Source: Nitrospirota bacterium
GTDB taxonomy: Bacteria; Nitrospirota; Nitrospiria; Nitrospirales; Nitrospiraceae
NCBI GenBank assembly: GCA_040757595.1
Contig: JBFLWP010000011.1
Span: 59,467-123,466 of the forward strand
Direction of reading: 5' to 3'
DNA: 64,000 nucleotides
Part shown: positions 1 to 8,674 of the stretch, in pieces
Numbering within the stretch: position 1 is the first letter of the stretch
Layout: the number at the start of each line of letters is the position of its first letter
Translations under genes and position numbers: made by a program
Notes under the pieces: model-generated
What the model was told of the DNA's origin: nothing
Database searches by the model: none
Seen by the model: only the letters and a program-made list of their open reading frames with translations

Positions 1-183
1 TTGCGGCGACTCGTCTCGCAGGAGGAGTTGCGGGACAGGCTGGGACGTGAAGGCCGGGACTATGTGCGGGCGCACCGGAGCTGGCGGCAGGCCGCAGAGG
101 AGACCGTCGGTTTCATCAAGAAGCGGCTGGCGGAGGAATCGGCGGAGGACCGAAGGGAGGCGGCCCGGCCATGTGCGGGATAG
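1..183 (+). CDS. C-terminal end of a GT4-type glycosyltransferase (partial)
   Basis: This is an open frame from the first base of the window that ends in TAG at 181-183. The 60 visible residues are helical and charged, with a Ser-Trp-Arg-Gln-Ala-Ala segment like the C-terminal helix of family-4 glycosyltransferases (usually Phe/Ser-Trp-Glu-x-x-Ala). The 3' end overlaps the start of the first asparagine synthetase gene by 13 bases, which suggests one transcript. The gene begins upstream of the window, so the TTG at base 1 is not a supported start. The family call rests on this short tail and on the neighbouring GT4 genes. Confidence 0.5.
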   Translation: MRRLVSQEELRDRLGREGRDYVRAHRSWRQAAEETVGFIKKRLAEESAEDRREAARPCAG

Positions 184-2039
184 CCGGCATCGTGGCTTCG
201 GGACGACCGGCCGCCTCGTTGCGCGATCAGGTGGAGCGTATGGGTCGGGCCCTCTCCCATCGGGGGCCGGACGACCAGGGGTGGTATGCGGCGGACGGCG
301 TGGCCTTGGGCCATACCAGGCTGGCCATCATTGACCTGCAGCCGACAGGCCGACAGCCGATGGTGAACGAGGATGCGACCCTGCACCTCGTCGTCAACGG
401 GGAGATCTACAATTACCGTCAGCTCCGAGCCGACCTCCAAGCCCGCGGCCATCGGTTCCGCAGCAGCTCGGATTCCGAAGTCATCCTGCACCTGTACGAA
501 GAAGAGGGGCTGGACTGCCTCACGAAGCTGGAAGGGATGTTTGCGTTCGCCCTCTGGGACGGGCCGCGCCGACGGCTCCTGCTGGCGCGGGACCGCTTCG
601 GCATCAAGCCTCTGTACGTGGCCATGCGGGGCGAGACGGTTGCCTTCGCGTCCGAGCTCACGGCGCTGCTGCAGAGCGGGGCGGTGGCGCCGGAGATTGA
701 TCCTCACGCGCTGTACGCCTACATGGCTTTCTCCTATGTGCCCGGGCCCTCCACGGTCTTGAAGGGGGCCGAGAAGCTCCGGTCCGCGGAACTGCTGCTC
801 TGGGAGCAGGGACGGAGCGAGCGGAGGGTCTACTGGACCCCGCGCCTCCTGGATCGGCCTCGGACCAGGACCGGCGCCCGGGAGATGCTCGCAGGTCTGC
901 TGGACCGGGCTGTCCAGGATCACCTGGTGGCGGACGTGCCGGTCGCCTCGTTCCTCTCCGGGGGCGTGGACTCCTCCACCGTGGTGGCCTTGGCGCAGCG
1001 TCACGGCGAGATGCAGACCTTCTGCGTGTCGTTTCCGGGAACCGGCGTGGACGAAGCGCCGATCGCCAGGCGGGTCGCCAACCATCTGGGGACGAAGCAT
1101 CAGGAGGTCTCGATCCGGCTGGACCCGCTCGACCTGCTGGCCGAGGCCGTGGAGAAGATGGATGAGCCCTTCGCCGACTCCTCGGCGCTCCCGACCTTTG
1201 CGGTCTGCCAAGCGGCGCGGCAGGTCTCCAAAGTCGTGCTGTCGGGGGACGGGGGAGACGAGGTCTTCGGCGGGTACACGGGCCGGTACCGCGTGGCGGC
1301 GTTGCAGGCGGCGCTGCCGGGGCCGGGCGTCCTGGCAGGCTGGCTGAGGCTGCTCCCTCCCTGGCGGTGGGGGCGCCGGCGCTCCCTGCCGGAGATGCTG
1401 GATCTGGCCGCCTTACCGGACGAGGAACGGTACGTGCGGGAGCGGGAGATCACCTCGGCTGCGGACCGTCTTGCGCTCGTCGGGGCCGGACAGGGGACGG
1501 AAGGGGAGGGCAGATTGAGGGACGTGCCACAGGCGGCCATCAGGCAGGCCCGCACCTGGCATCCGGTCCACCGGGCTCTCTGGTTGGATCTGGCCACTTC
1601 CTTGGCGGACGACATGTTGACGAAGGTGGACCGGATGAGCATGGCTCACGGATTGGAAGTGCGGGTACCGCTGCTGGACCATCGGGTCGTCGAGTTCGCC
1701 CTCTCGCTCCCCGCCTCGTGGCTGGTGAGCCCCTGGCCGGTGGAGGGCAAGAGGCTGTTGCGGGAGGTCGCGGGTCCGTTGCTGCCACCCGGCGTCCTGG
1801 GCCGGCCCAAACAGGGATTCGTCGTGCCGCTCAATCGCTGGCTGCGCGAAGGCCTGCTGGCGCGGTTCGATACCGATTGCCTGGGCGCCGGGGCGGAGCT
1901 GTCTCGCTGGATGGACCGGCGGGCGGTCGCGGCCCTACGGAACCGACCCCTGGCGGAAAAGCCGCGGCAAGACCTCTATGCGCTGCTGGTTCTGGAGTGG
2001 TGGTTGCGGAGACTCAAGAGCGTGACGCGTGAGGCGTGA
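171..2039 (+). CDS. asnB: Asparagine synthetase (glutamine-hydrolysing), copy 1
   Basis: The 622-residue AsnB-type amidotransferase would transfer glutamine-derived ammonia to a carboxylate activated by ATP. The N-terminal class II glutaminase domain starts with Met-Cys-Gly-Ile, so Cys2 is the nucleophile after Met removal, and NGEIYNY lies at about 76-82. The synthetase domain has the PP-loop SGGVDSS at 263-269 and a GDGGDE motif. Its place among glycosyltransferases suggests it amidates a sugar acid or a surface-glycan precursor rather than only making asparagine. The last six codons (SVTREA) and the stop lie in a palindromic repeat arm that continues into the gap. It is the first of three non-identical copies in the window. 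Confidence 0.93.
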   Translation: MCGIAGIVASGRPAASLRDQVERMGRALSHRGPDDQGWYAADGVALGHTRLAIIDLQPTGRQPMVNEDATLHLVVNGEIYNYRQLRADLQARGHRFRSSSDSEVILHLYEEEGLDCLTKLEGMFAFALWDGPRRRLLLARDRFGIKPLYVAMRGETVAFASELTALLQSGAVAPEIDPHALYAYMAFSYVPGPSTVLKGAEKLRSAELLLWEQGRSERRVYWTPRLLDRPRTRTGAREMLAGLLDRAVQDHLVADVPVASFLSGGVDSSTVVALAQRHGEMQTFCVSFPGTGVDEAPIARRVANHLGTKHQEVSIRLDPLDLLAEAVEKMDEPFADSSALPTFAVCQAARQVSKVVLSGDGGDEVFGGYTGRYRVAALQAALPGPGVLAGWLRLLPPWRWGRRRSLPEMLDLAALPDEERYVREREITSAADRLALVGAGQGTEGEGRLRDVPQAAIRQARTWHPVHRALWLDLATSLADDMLTKVDRMSMAHGLEVRVPLLDHRVVEFALSLPASWLVSPWPVEGKRLLREVAGPLLPPGVLGRPKQGFVVPLNRWLREGLLARFDTDCLGAGAELSRWMDRRAVAALRNRPLAEKPRQDLYALLVLEWWLRRLKSVTREA

Positions 2040-2098
2040 CGTGTGAGGCGTGGGAACAGAAGAGGTGGTGCGTTACGGGTCACGGGGCACGCGTCACG
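2021..2098. repeat. Palindromic intergenic element, asnB1-GT gap
   Basis: Perfect 11-base inverted arms lie at 2021-2031 (CGTGACGCGTG) and 2088-2098. The left part between the arms repeats degenerate words of the type GTGAGGC and GTGACGT. The left arm forms the last codons of asnB1. It belongs to a set of similar word-like palindromes spread over the window. Confidence 0.7.
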
Positions 2099-2106
2099 GG
2101 GTTTTG

Positions 2107-3255
2107 ATGCGGATCGGAATTGACGCCTCCATCGTGCTGCACGGGGAGCGGGCCGGACAGCGGCATACGCGCAACCTGCTCGATGCCTTGCTTCGCCTGC
2201 ATCCGCAGGACGACTGGGTGCTCCTGTACTTCGACCGCCGGGGGACGACTCCGGGGCGCCTATCCTTTCCGCCGACCCGCTCCTGCGCCGAGCGGGTCAG
2301 CCGGCTTCCCATGCGGCTGCTGTTGACCCCCTGGCGCACGCTGGGCTACCCTTCCGTCGAACATTGGCTGGGCCGGATCGACGTGCTCTATGCGCCGGAT
2401 CTGTACTTTCCGCCGGCCAGGCGGGCGCCGGTCTTGTGCACGATCCGCGGCGTGGCCTATCTGGCCATTCCGCACCTGTGTGAACCGGAGAAGGTCCGCA
2501 TACTGGTCCGATCGTTCACCTATGCCCGCCGTCGCGCGCAGCATTTCCTGGCTGTCTCCGAGAGCACGCGCCGAGACCTGCTGCGGTACACGGATTTGCC
2601 GCCGGAGCGCATCCACGTGGTTACTCACGGAGTCGACCCGGCGTTCCGTCCCATGGATCGGGCCGGCTGCCGGACGTTCGTCGAGCAACGGTTCGGACTC
2701 TCGCGGCCGTTTGCGCTCTACGTGGGGGTGATCGGCCGCCACAAGAACGTCATGGGCCTGCTCGAGGCCATGACGGCCGCCGCCGCGAAGGTTCCGGGTC
2801 TGGACCTGGCCTTGGCCGGTCCGTTTGAGCCGGAGATCGATCGGGCCCGGTCGTTCGTGGCCCGCTCTGGCCTGGAGGGCCGGGTGCACTTCCTCGGATC
2901 GGTGGGGCAGGAGGACGAGGCCTTGGTCCGGTTGTACAATGCGGCTCTCGCCCTCGTGCACCCGACGTTCTATGAGGGCTGGAGCGCCACCCCGTTGGAG
3001 GCCATGGCCTGCGGGACTCCCGTGGTGGCGTCGGACATTCCGTCGGTCAGAGAGGTGGTGGGGGGGGCAGGAGCGTTGGTGCCGCCGCACGATGTCGAGG
3101 CCTGGGCGGACCGACTGGTGCGCATCGCCGAGGACGAGACCTGGAGGGCCGGGCTGACCGAAAAGGGCCTGAGTCACGTCCGTCAGCATACGTGGGAACG
3201 GGCCGCGCGGCGGCTGCGGCAGGTGCTGGCCTTCGTGCAGGACACGGAAACATGA
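2107..3255 (+). CDS. Glycosyltransferase family 4
   Basis: This 382-residue protein is a GT-B-fold, cytoplasmic or membrane-associated glycosyltransferase that adds a sugar to a growing surface glycan. The N-terminus (MRIGIDAS) is typical of the group. The donor-binding half carries Gly-Val-Ile-Gly-Arg-His-Lys-Asn, and later a Glu-Gly-Trp...Pro-Leu-Glu-Ala-Met-Ala-Cys-Gly-Thr-Pro-Val-Val segment, the variant EX7E signature. I chose ATG 2107 because an upstream extension to 2050 translates palindromic repeat DNA. The gene overlaps the next methyltransferase by ATGA. It resembles the gene at 4938 and may be a paralogue. Sugar and linkage cannot be read from sequence. Confidence 0.88.
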   Translation: MRIGIDASIVLHGERAGQRHTRNLLDALLRLHPQDDWVLLYFDRRGTTPGRLSFPPTRSCAERVSRLPMRLLLTPWRTLGYPSVEHWLGRIDVLYAPDLYFPPARRAPVLCTIRGVAYLAIPHLCEPEKVRILVRSFTYARRRAQHFLAVSESTRRDLLRYTDLPPERIHVVTHGVDPAFRPMDRAGCRTFVEQRFGLSRPFALYVGVIGRHKNVMGLLEAMTAAAAKVPGLDLALAGPFEPEIDRARSFVARSGLEGRVHFLGSVGQEDEALVRLYNAALALVHPTFYEGWSATPLEAMACGTPVVASDIPSVREVVGGAGALVPPHDVEAWADRLVRIAEDETWRAGLTEKGLSHVRQHTWERAARRLRQVLAFVQDTET

Positions 3256-3968
3256 CCGGGGCTCCGTTCGACCGTTACAGCGAGACATTTTTCGAAGAGT
3301 TGCACCGCGGGGTGGACTTCGACCTGACCGCCAAGGGGTACGAGGAGTATTATTACGATTGTCTGCCGGAGGACCGTGAGGCTCCAGTCTTGGACGTCGG
3401 GTGTGGTGCGGGACATTTCCTGAAATTCCTTGAGACGAAGGGGTACAGGCGGGCCGAAGGACTCGACCTCTCGCCCCAGCAGGTTGAGGAAGCGCGTCGG
3501 CACGTGGCCTGCCCGGTGCATGTGGGGGAGGCGGCCAAGTTTCTCGCCGAGCGTCCCGGCCATTACGCGGCCATCACGATCAACGATGTGCTCGAGCACG
3601 TCCCCAAGGACCGGGCGGTCCCGTTCCTGGCCACGCTCCGGAACGGGCTGCGTCCCGGCGGCGTCCTCGTCGTCAACGTGCCCAGCGCCGCGGGCTTGAC
3701 GACCGCCTACGTCCGCTACAACGACTTCACGCACGAGTTGGTCTTCACGGAGCTGAGCCTGCAACAGGTCCTGCTGATGGCCGGCTTCCGATCGGTGCGG
3801 TTTGTCCCCGAGCGGTGGCCGCTCAAGTTCACGCCGCGCCACCTCGCCTATCGGCTCGTCCGCTGGGTCTGGTACCGGCTGCTCAAGCTGATCTATTTCG
3901 TCGAAATGCCCGGTGGGAGGCTCCCTTCCCACTGGCAGGTCCGTCTGGTCGCCGTGGCCGCCCCGTGA
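3252..3968 (+). CDS. Class I SAM-dependent methyltransferase
   Basis: The 238-residue protein has motif I VLDVGCGAGHFL near residue 45 and the acidic post-I position GLDLS. A later NDVLEHV motif and the LRPGGVLVVNVP strand complete a Methyltransf_11/23-type Rossmann fold. It starts in an ATGA overlap with the glycosyltransferase before it, so the two are probably translated together. It most likely methylates a sugar or lipid-linked glycan intermediate. The C-terminal quarter is aromatic and basic (WVWYRLLKLIYF) and may associate with the membrane, but no clean transmembrane segment is visible. Confidence 0.85.
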   Translation: MTGAPFDRYSETFFEELHRGVDFDLTAKGYEEYYYDCLPEDREAPVLDVGCGAGHFLKFLETKGYRRAEGLDLSPQQVEEARRHVACPVHVGEAAKFLAERPGHYAAITINDVLEHVPKDRAVPFLATLRNGLRPGGVLVVNVPSAAGLTTAYVRYNDFTHELVFTELSLQQVLLMAGFRSVRFVPERWPLKFTPRHLAYRLVRWVWYRLLKLIYFVEMPGGRLPSHWQVRLVAVAAP

Positions 3969-3987
3969 GGAGAGAAAAGCCGGTGCA

Positions 3988-4929
3988 ATGATGGGGGAAC
4001 GGCTCCACTTCCGGGACGTCTTCGACGCGGAGCCCTCCTCCGTGATCGGCGTCAAGGGACGGGTGACGGGACAGGAGTGCCAGGTCCCCTCGTTCGTCAG
4101 CGGGCAGCATTACGCAACCAACTTCGGCAAACAGTGGGCGCGCTTCCGGGACATTCAGCTCGATTCGGTCAACGGGACGACGGTTTCGAAACAGTACCTC
4201 GAAGAGTTGATCGGGTTTCCCGTCGAGCGGCTGGCCGGGAAGACCGTGCTGGAGATCGGGGCCGGGGCCGGTCGGTTTACCGAATATTTCGTCAGACATG
4301 CCAGACTCGTCGTGGCCATTGACCTCTCGGAGGCCATCTTTGTGAACGTCGCGCTCGGGGCCGAGAACCTGATCCCGGCCCAGGCGAACCTGCTGACGAT
4401 GCCCCCGCTCAAAATCAAGTTTGACCTGGTCTATTGCCGGGGCGTGCTCCAGCATACGCCGGACCCTCCCCAATCGATCGCGCTGCTGCACCGGTGGGTG
4501 GCGCCTGACGGCCTGGTGGCGTTCGACATCTATGCCCCGGGCACCCTGGGCCGGTTCGATGCCAAATACCTGCTCCGTCCCGTCATCCAGCGGGTCTTCA
4601 CATATGAATCGTTCCTTCGATTTCTGGAACGGTACGCGGAACCCATCCTGCGGCTTCGCTGGAAGCTCAAGCCGTTTCTGCCGGGGAAGACCAAGCAGTT
4701 GCTGGATTTCGTCCTCCCGGTTTACGACTATCGCGGCTTTCATCCCTTGTCGGACGATCAGGTGATCGAGTGGGGGAAGCTGGACACGCTGGACGCCTTT
4801 TTCGCCCGCTACGACAATCCGATGACGTTCGAGCAGGTGCTCGAAGTCCTGAGGCGGCTGGGCTGCCGGGTGCTGTCGGCCGATCGGAAGATGAACTTCT
4901 TTCGGACCGCGGCGCCATCCGCCGGGTAG
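3988..4929 (+). CDS. Class I SAM-dependent methyltransferase
   Basis: The 313-residue protein has SAM motif I VLEIGAGAGRFTEYF and the acidic AIDLS post-I strand. The LVYCRGVLQHTPDP segment resembles motif II in methyltransferases of O-antigen clusters. The N-terminal 70 residues (VIGVKGRVTG...NFGKQWARF) resemble the leader that often precedes Methyltransf_11 domains in such loci. ATG 3988 was chosen because GAGGAGA lies about 15 bases upstream; a second ATG follows at once. The C-terminal half has a long insertion with several prolines, perhaps a substrate lid. The substrate is unknown. Confidence 0.82.
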   Translation: MMGERLHFRDVFDAEPSSVIGVKGRVTGQECQVPSFVSGQHYATNFGKQWARFRDIQLDSVNGTTVSKQYLEELIGFPVERLAGKTVLEIGAGAGRFTEYFVRHARLVVAIDLSEAIFVNVALGAENLIPAQANLLTMPPLKIKFDLVYCRGVLQHTPDPPQSIALLHRWVAPDGLVAFDIYAPGTLGRFDAKYLLRPVIQRVFTYESFLRFLERYAEPILRLRWKLKPFLPGKTKQLLDFVLPVYDYRGFHPLSDDQVIEWGKLDTLDAFFARYDNPMTFEQVLEVLRRLGCRVLSADRKMNFFRTAAPSAG

Positions 4930-4937
4930 ACCGCGGC

Positions 4938-6059
4938 GTGCGAATCGGCATTGACGTCTACCAGACGTGCTATCAATACGGGGGGATTGCCCGCTATGTC
5001 CGGGCCCTGGTCACGGCGATGGCCGCGGTGTCGCCGGCCGATGAGTTCGTGCTGACGAGCAATTCCTTTCGCGCTCTCGAGGTCCGGTGGCGGCTGGCCG
5101 TGCCGAATGCGCGACACGTGAACATCCGGGTCCCGCGCCGGCTGATGCAGGCTTGCTGGGACCGTCTCGGATGGCCGCCGATCGAAGCCTTCACCGGCCC
5201 GCTCGATGTCTTTCACGGCACCCATTTCGTCCTCCCCCCGGCCCGCGCGGCCCATGCCGTGCTCACCGTTCACGACCTGAATTTCCTCCGGAATCCGCAG
5301 TACTTTCTGGACCGACCGCTGAACGTGTGGGGGCACCAGAGGGAATTGCCGGTCGCCCTGTCTCGGGCCGAGGCGGTCATCGCCGTGTCCGACCATACGA
5401 GGAAGGATCTGATCGAGTTGATGGGAGTCCCGAGTGAGCGGATCCGGGTCATTCCTGAAGGGGTGGAACCGCACTTCTTCGTCTCGGTTGGCGATCCGAG
5501 GCTCGAAGCGACGAAGACCCGTCTGGGGCTGGACCGGCCCTATCTCGTGTTCCTGGTCGGGACCCCGGAGCCAAGGAAGAACCTGCTCCGCACCGTCGAG
5601 GCCGCCCGCCGGGCCGCCGCGGATCTCCCCTTGGTGATCATCGGCCCGCAAGAGCCGATCCGAACCCTGTTGGAAGGGAATACCAGAGGCGTGATCCTCG
5701 TCGGCTCCCTGGCGGATGAGGACCTGCCGCTCGTCCTGCACGGGGCGGAGATCGCCCTCTATCCCAGCCTCGCGGAGGGGTTCGGCCTGCCGGCCGTGGA
5801 AGCCATGGCGGCCGGGGTCCCGTTGATCACGTCTGACCGGAGCTCCTTGCCGGAGGTCGTGGGCAAGGCGGCGGTGCTGGTCGACCCCGAGTCGGTGGAG
5901 GAGATGGCTCACGCGATCCGGAGCCTGCTGGGCGACACGGAGCGTCGGGCACAGCTCGTCGAGCAGGGGCTGGCCAGGGCGAGGGAGCTTTCCTGGGAGC
6001 GGGCGGCGCACCAAGTCCTGTGCTTGTACCGGGAACTGGCCTCGCCCGGTTCGTGTTAG
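4938..6059 (+). CDS. Glycosyltransferase family 4 (mannosyltransferase-like)
   Basis: The 373-residue GT-B glycosyltransferase starts at GTG 4938 (VRIGIDVYQTCYQYGGIARYV), eight bases after the upstream stop. The acceptor half has a glycine-rich GGIARYV loop. The donor half has LVGTPEPRKN and a Glu-Gly-Phe-Gly-Leu-Pro-Ala-Val-Glu-Ala-Met segment matching the EX7E signature of GT4 enzymes such as WbaZ/MtfB-like mannosyltransferases. A nine-base gap to the second asnB suggests co-transcription. Longer upstream starts read through the end of the methyltransferase in another frame and were rejected. Confidence 0.88.
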   Translation: MRIGIDVYQTCYQYGGIARYVRALVTAMAAVSPADEFVLTSNSFRALEVRWRLAVPNARHVNIRVPRRLMQACWDRLGWPPIEAFTGPLDVFHGTHFVLPPARAAHAVLTVHDLNFLRNPQYFLDRPLNVWGHQRELPVALSRAEAVIAVSDHTRKDLIELMGVPSERIRVIPEGVEPHFFVSVGDPRLEATKTRLGLDRPYLVFLVGTPEPRKNLLRTVEAARRAAADLPLVIIGPQEPIRTLLEGNTRGVILVGSLADEDLPLVLHGAEIALYPSLAEGFGLPAVEAMAAGVPLITSDRSSLPEVVGKAAVLVDPESVEEMAHAIRSLLGDTERRAQLVEQGLARARELSWERAAHQVLCLYRELASPGSC

Positions 6060-6068
6060 GGATCGTCC

Positions 6069-7958
6069 ATGTGTGGAATCGGCGGCTATGTGGGAAAGGG
6101 ATCGAGGACGGTGCTGGAGAACATGGTTCGGCTTCTTGCACACCGTGGACCTGACGCCAGCGGGCTGTGGCACGGCGAACACGTGGGGCTGGCGCACACT
6201 CGCCTCTCCATTCTGGATCTGTCCTCGGCCGGCAACCAACCGATGGGCGGCGAGCCCCTGGGCCTCCGGGTGGTCTTCAACGGGGAGATCTACAACTTTC
6301 GCGAGCTGCGCGAGGAGCTGGAAGCCGAAGGCGCCACGTTCCGAACGAGGACCGATACGGAGGTGTTGCTCCACGGATTCCGCCGTTGGGGTGAAGGACT
6401 GGTCGAGCGGTTGCGGGGCATGTTCGCCTTCGCGCTCTGGGACGAACGGGAGCGGGCCTGCCTGTTGGTTCGGGATCGGATCGGGATCAAGCCGCTGTTC
6501 TACGCCCAGTTCTCCTCCGCGCTCGTCTTCGCGTCCGAGATCAAGGCTCTCTTTGCACATCCGGATTTGCGGATCGAACTGGATCCCCTCCGGGTGGATG
6601 AGTACCTGGCGCTCGGCTATGTGCCGAACCCCCGGACGATCTTCCGGGGGGTGGCCGCTCTCCCGCCGGGGAGTTGGCTCCGTTGGCGGGACGGGGCGGT
6701 CGAGACCAGGCGGTACTGGAGCCCCAACCGCACGGATCCGTTGTTGGAGGGTTCTGAAGCGGAACTGGCCGATGAGCTCGATGTCCGACTGAATGACGCG
6801 GTCCGGTCCCATCTGGTGGCCGATGTTCCGGTGGGGGCGTTCCTGTCGGGAGGCGTGGATTCGAGTCTGGTCGCCGCCATCGCACAGCGGCACAATGACG
6901 AGCCCATCCGGACATTCACGATCGGGTTTGTCGGCGGCGGGGACGAACGGGCCTACGCGCGGGAAGTGGCCGACTGGATCGGCTCTCGGCATCAAGAGCG
7001 GCTGGCGAAACCGTCGTTGGAAGAGCAGTTGCCGAAGCTGGTGTGGCATCTGGATCAGCCCCTGTTCGACAACTCGGTCCTGCCCACGTTTCTGGTCTCG
7101 CAGACGGCCTGTGAATCGGGAAAGGTGGTCCTGTCCGGTGACGGAGGGGACGAACCGTTCCTGGGCTACGACTGGACCAAGTGGGCGCTGCGCGTTCCCT
7201 CCTTCAGCCTGCCAGAGATGCTTCGAGGCTGGGAGTGGGCTTACAGGGCAGGGCCGGTGGGAATGGGGCAGCGGCTCTATTACGACGTGAGTCACGGAGT
7301 CCGGGACCGGTATCTGCGTCGAATGACCACTGCGGGCTCCTTCAGGACCTGGTTGTATCGTCCCGAGTTTCTGGCTCGTCTGGGCGGGCGGGTGGAGGAG
7401 CCGCTGGCGGCCCGGTTTGACCGGGCTTCGGCCATGGAGCCGGCGGAAACCCTCGTGCAAGCCGACCTGACCGGCTTCCTCCCCGACGACATTCTGTGCA
7501 AGGTGGATCGCATGAGCATGGCCTGCGGGCTGGAAGTGCGGGTGCCGCTGCTCGACCATCGCCTCCTGGAGTGGGTCCTGCGCCTGCCGCTCTCGCTCCG
7601 GTTCCGTCACGGGCGCGGCAAGTACCTGCTGAGACGTGTCGCGGCCCGCTATTTGCCGGAATCCATTTTGAAACCGCGGAAGCAGGGGTTCACCGTGCCC
7701 ATCGGACGGTGGCTCCATGGGATGATGGGAGACCTCGCGCGGGACCTGTTCACGGCGAAGGCGTTTGCCGCTCGTGGCCTCATCAGGGCTGATCGGGCCT
7801 TGCGCTTGCTCGACATGCACCGGTCGGGAAGGTATGATCTGGGCCACCGGATTTGGAGCCTCGTGGTCCTGGAGATCTGGTGCCGGATCTGGCTGGACGG
7901 ACAGAACCACAGACAGAGCGTCCGCTCCATGCTCGCGGAGACCGGCTTACGGACATGA
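6069..7958 (+). CDS. asnB: Asparagine synthetase (glutamine-hydrolysing), copy 2
   Basis: The 629-residue AsnB-type amidotransferase keeps Cys2 (MCGIGGYV) and the HRGPDASG and FNGEIYNF glutaminase motifs. The PP-loop is SGGVDSS at 260-266 and the GDGGDE motif is followed by PFLGYDW. It differs enough from copies 1 and 3 (for example YDW instead of GYTGRY after GDGGDE) to be an old paralogue, not a recent duplication. It overlaps the next methyltransferase by ATGA. In polysaccharide loci such enzymes commonly amidate hexuronic or aminosugar acids; the acceptor here is unknown. Confidence 0.93.
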   Translation: MCGIGGYVGKGSRTVLENMVRLLAHRGPDASGLWHGEHVGLAHTRLSILDLSSAGNQPMGGEPLGLRVVFNGEIYNFRELREELEAEGATFRTRTDTEVLLHGFRRWGEGLVERLRGMFAFALWDERERACLLVRDRIGIKPLFYAQFSSALVFASEIKALFAHPDLRIELDPLRVDEYLALGYVPNPRTIFRGVAALPPGSWLRWRDGAVETRRYWSPNRTDPLLEGSEAELADELDVRLNDAVRSHLVADVPVGAFLSGGVDSSLVAAIAQRHNDEPIRTFTIGFVGGGDERAYAREVADWIGSRHQERLAKPSLEEQLPKLVWHLDQPLFDNSVLPTFLVSQTACESGKVVLSGDGGDEPFLGYDWTKWALRVPSFSLPEMLRGWEWAYRAGPVGMGQRLYYDVSHGVRDRYLRRMTTAGSFRTWLYRPEFLARLGGRVEEPLAARFDRASAMEPAETLVQADLTGFLPDDILCKVDRMSMACGLEVRVPLLDHRLLEWVLRLPLSLRFRHGRGKYLLRRVAARYLPESILKPRKQGFTVPIGRWLHGMMGDLARDLFTAKAFAARGLIRADRALRLLDMHRSGRYDLGHRIWSLVVLEIWCRIWLDGQNHRQSVRSMLAETGLRT

Positions 7959-8674
7959 GCGACGCGGCCCCTTCCAGGTTCCGCCGGTGGCTGGCGCCTC
8001 CGCATCCGACCTGGCAGTCTTCTTCCAGCCGTCGCCGTGTCGAGGACTTCCTGCGGGAAGAGTCCAACCGGGTTCCGAAGGGGCGAAGGGTCAACGTGGG
8101 CTCCGCCTCGAAGCGGTTCGCGGTCCGGACGGTCAACCTGGATCTGCTCACGGGGGAGCAGGTGGATGTGCAGGGGGACGTCTTGAGCCTGCCGTTTCAG
8201 GATCAGACGGTTGACACGGTCGTCTGCACCGGCGTGCTCGAGCACGTCGCCGACCCCCATCGGGCCGTGGCCGAGTTCTACCGGGTCATGAAACCGGGAG
8301 GACGGATCTTCGTGGAGGCCCCGTTCATGCAGACCGTCCACGCCTCGCCGGGCGACTATTCCCGCTGGACGCGCGACGGACTCGGCCGGCTCATGACCGG
8401 ATTCGAGGTGCAGTCCTGTCACGTGGTGGCCGGGCCGGCTTCGGCGCTCGCCTGGCTCGTGCAGGAGACGCTGGCCATGCTGTTCAGCCTGCGGAACGAG
8501 TTGCTGTACAAGCTGGGGCTTCGACTGTTCGGCTGGCTGGCCGTGCCGCTGTCCTGGCTTGACCTGATGCTCGAGCGTCACCCGATGGCCTGGCACGCCG
8601 CCTCCGGCTTCGCCGTCGTCGCGGCGAAGCCCGGACCGAAGCCGGGTCGGGAGGAAGCGGTTGCAAGACCTTGA
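7955..8674 (+). CDS. Class I SAM-dependent methyltransferase (Methyltransf_11 type)
   Basis: The 239-residue protein starts in an ATGA overlap with asnB copy 2. It has NVGSASKRF in place of the usual glycine-rich motif I, so the SAM loop is degenerate at its first glycine. It keeps VDTVVCTGVLEHVADPH and MKPGGRIFVEAPF, which fix the family. The C-terminal region (LAWLVQETLAMLF, LFGWLAVPLSWLDLML) is hydrophobic and may anchor it to the inner membrane. The first 30 residues are basic and proline/serine-rich. It probably acts on a lipid-linked glycan. Its 3' end overlaps the next gene by 14 bases. Confidence 0.8.
   Translation: MSDAAPSRFRRWLAPPHPTWQSSSSRRRVEDFLREESNRVPKGRRVNVGSASKRFAVRTVNLDLLTGEQVDVQGDVLSLPFQDQTVDTVVCTGVLEHVADPHRAVAEFYRVMKPGGRIFVEAPFMQTVHASPGDYSRWTRDGLGRLMTGFEVQSCHVVAGPASALAWLVQETLAMLFSLRNELLYKLGLRLFGWLAVPLSWLDLMLERHPMAWHAASGFAVVAAKPGPKPGREEAVARP

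Noticed and set aside
4809..7910. A minus-strand reading frame of 1033 codons
   Set aside because: It lies wholly opposite a GT4 gene and asnB copy 2, has no family motifs, and is rich in Arg/Gln/Pro as expected from the reverse strand of high-G+C genes.
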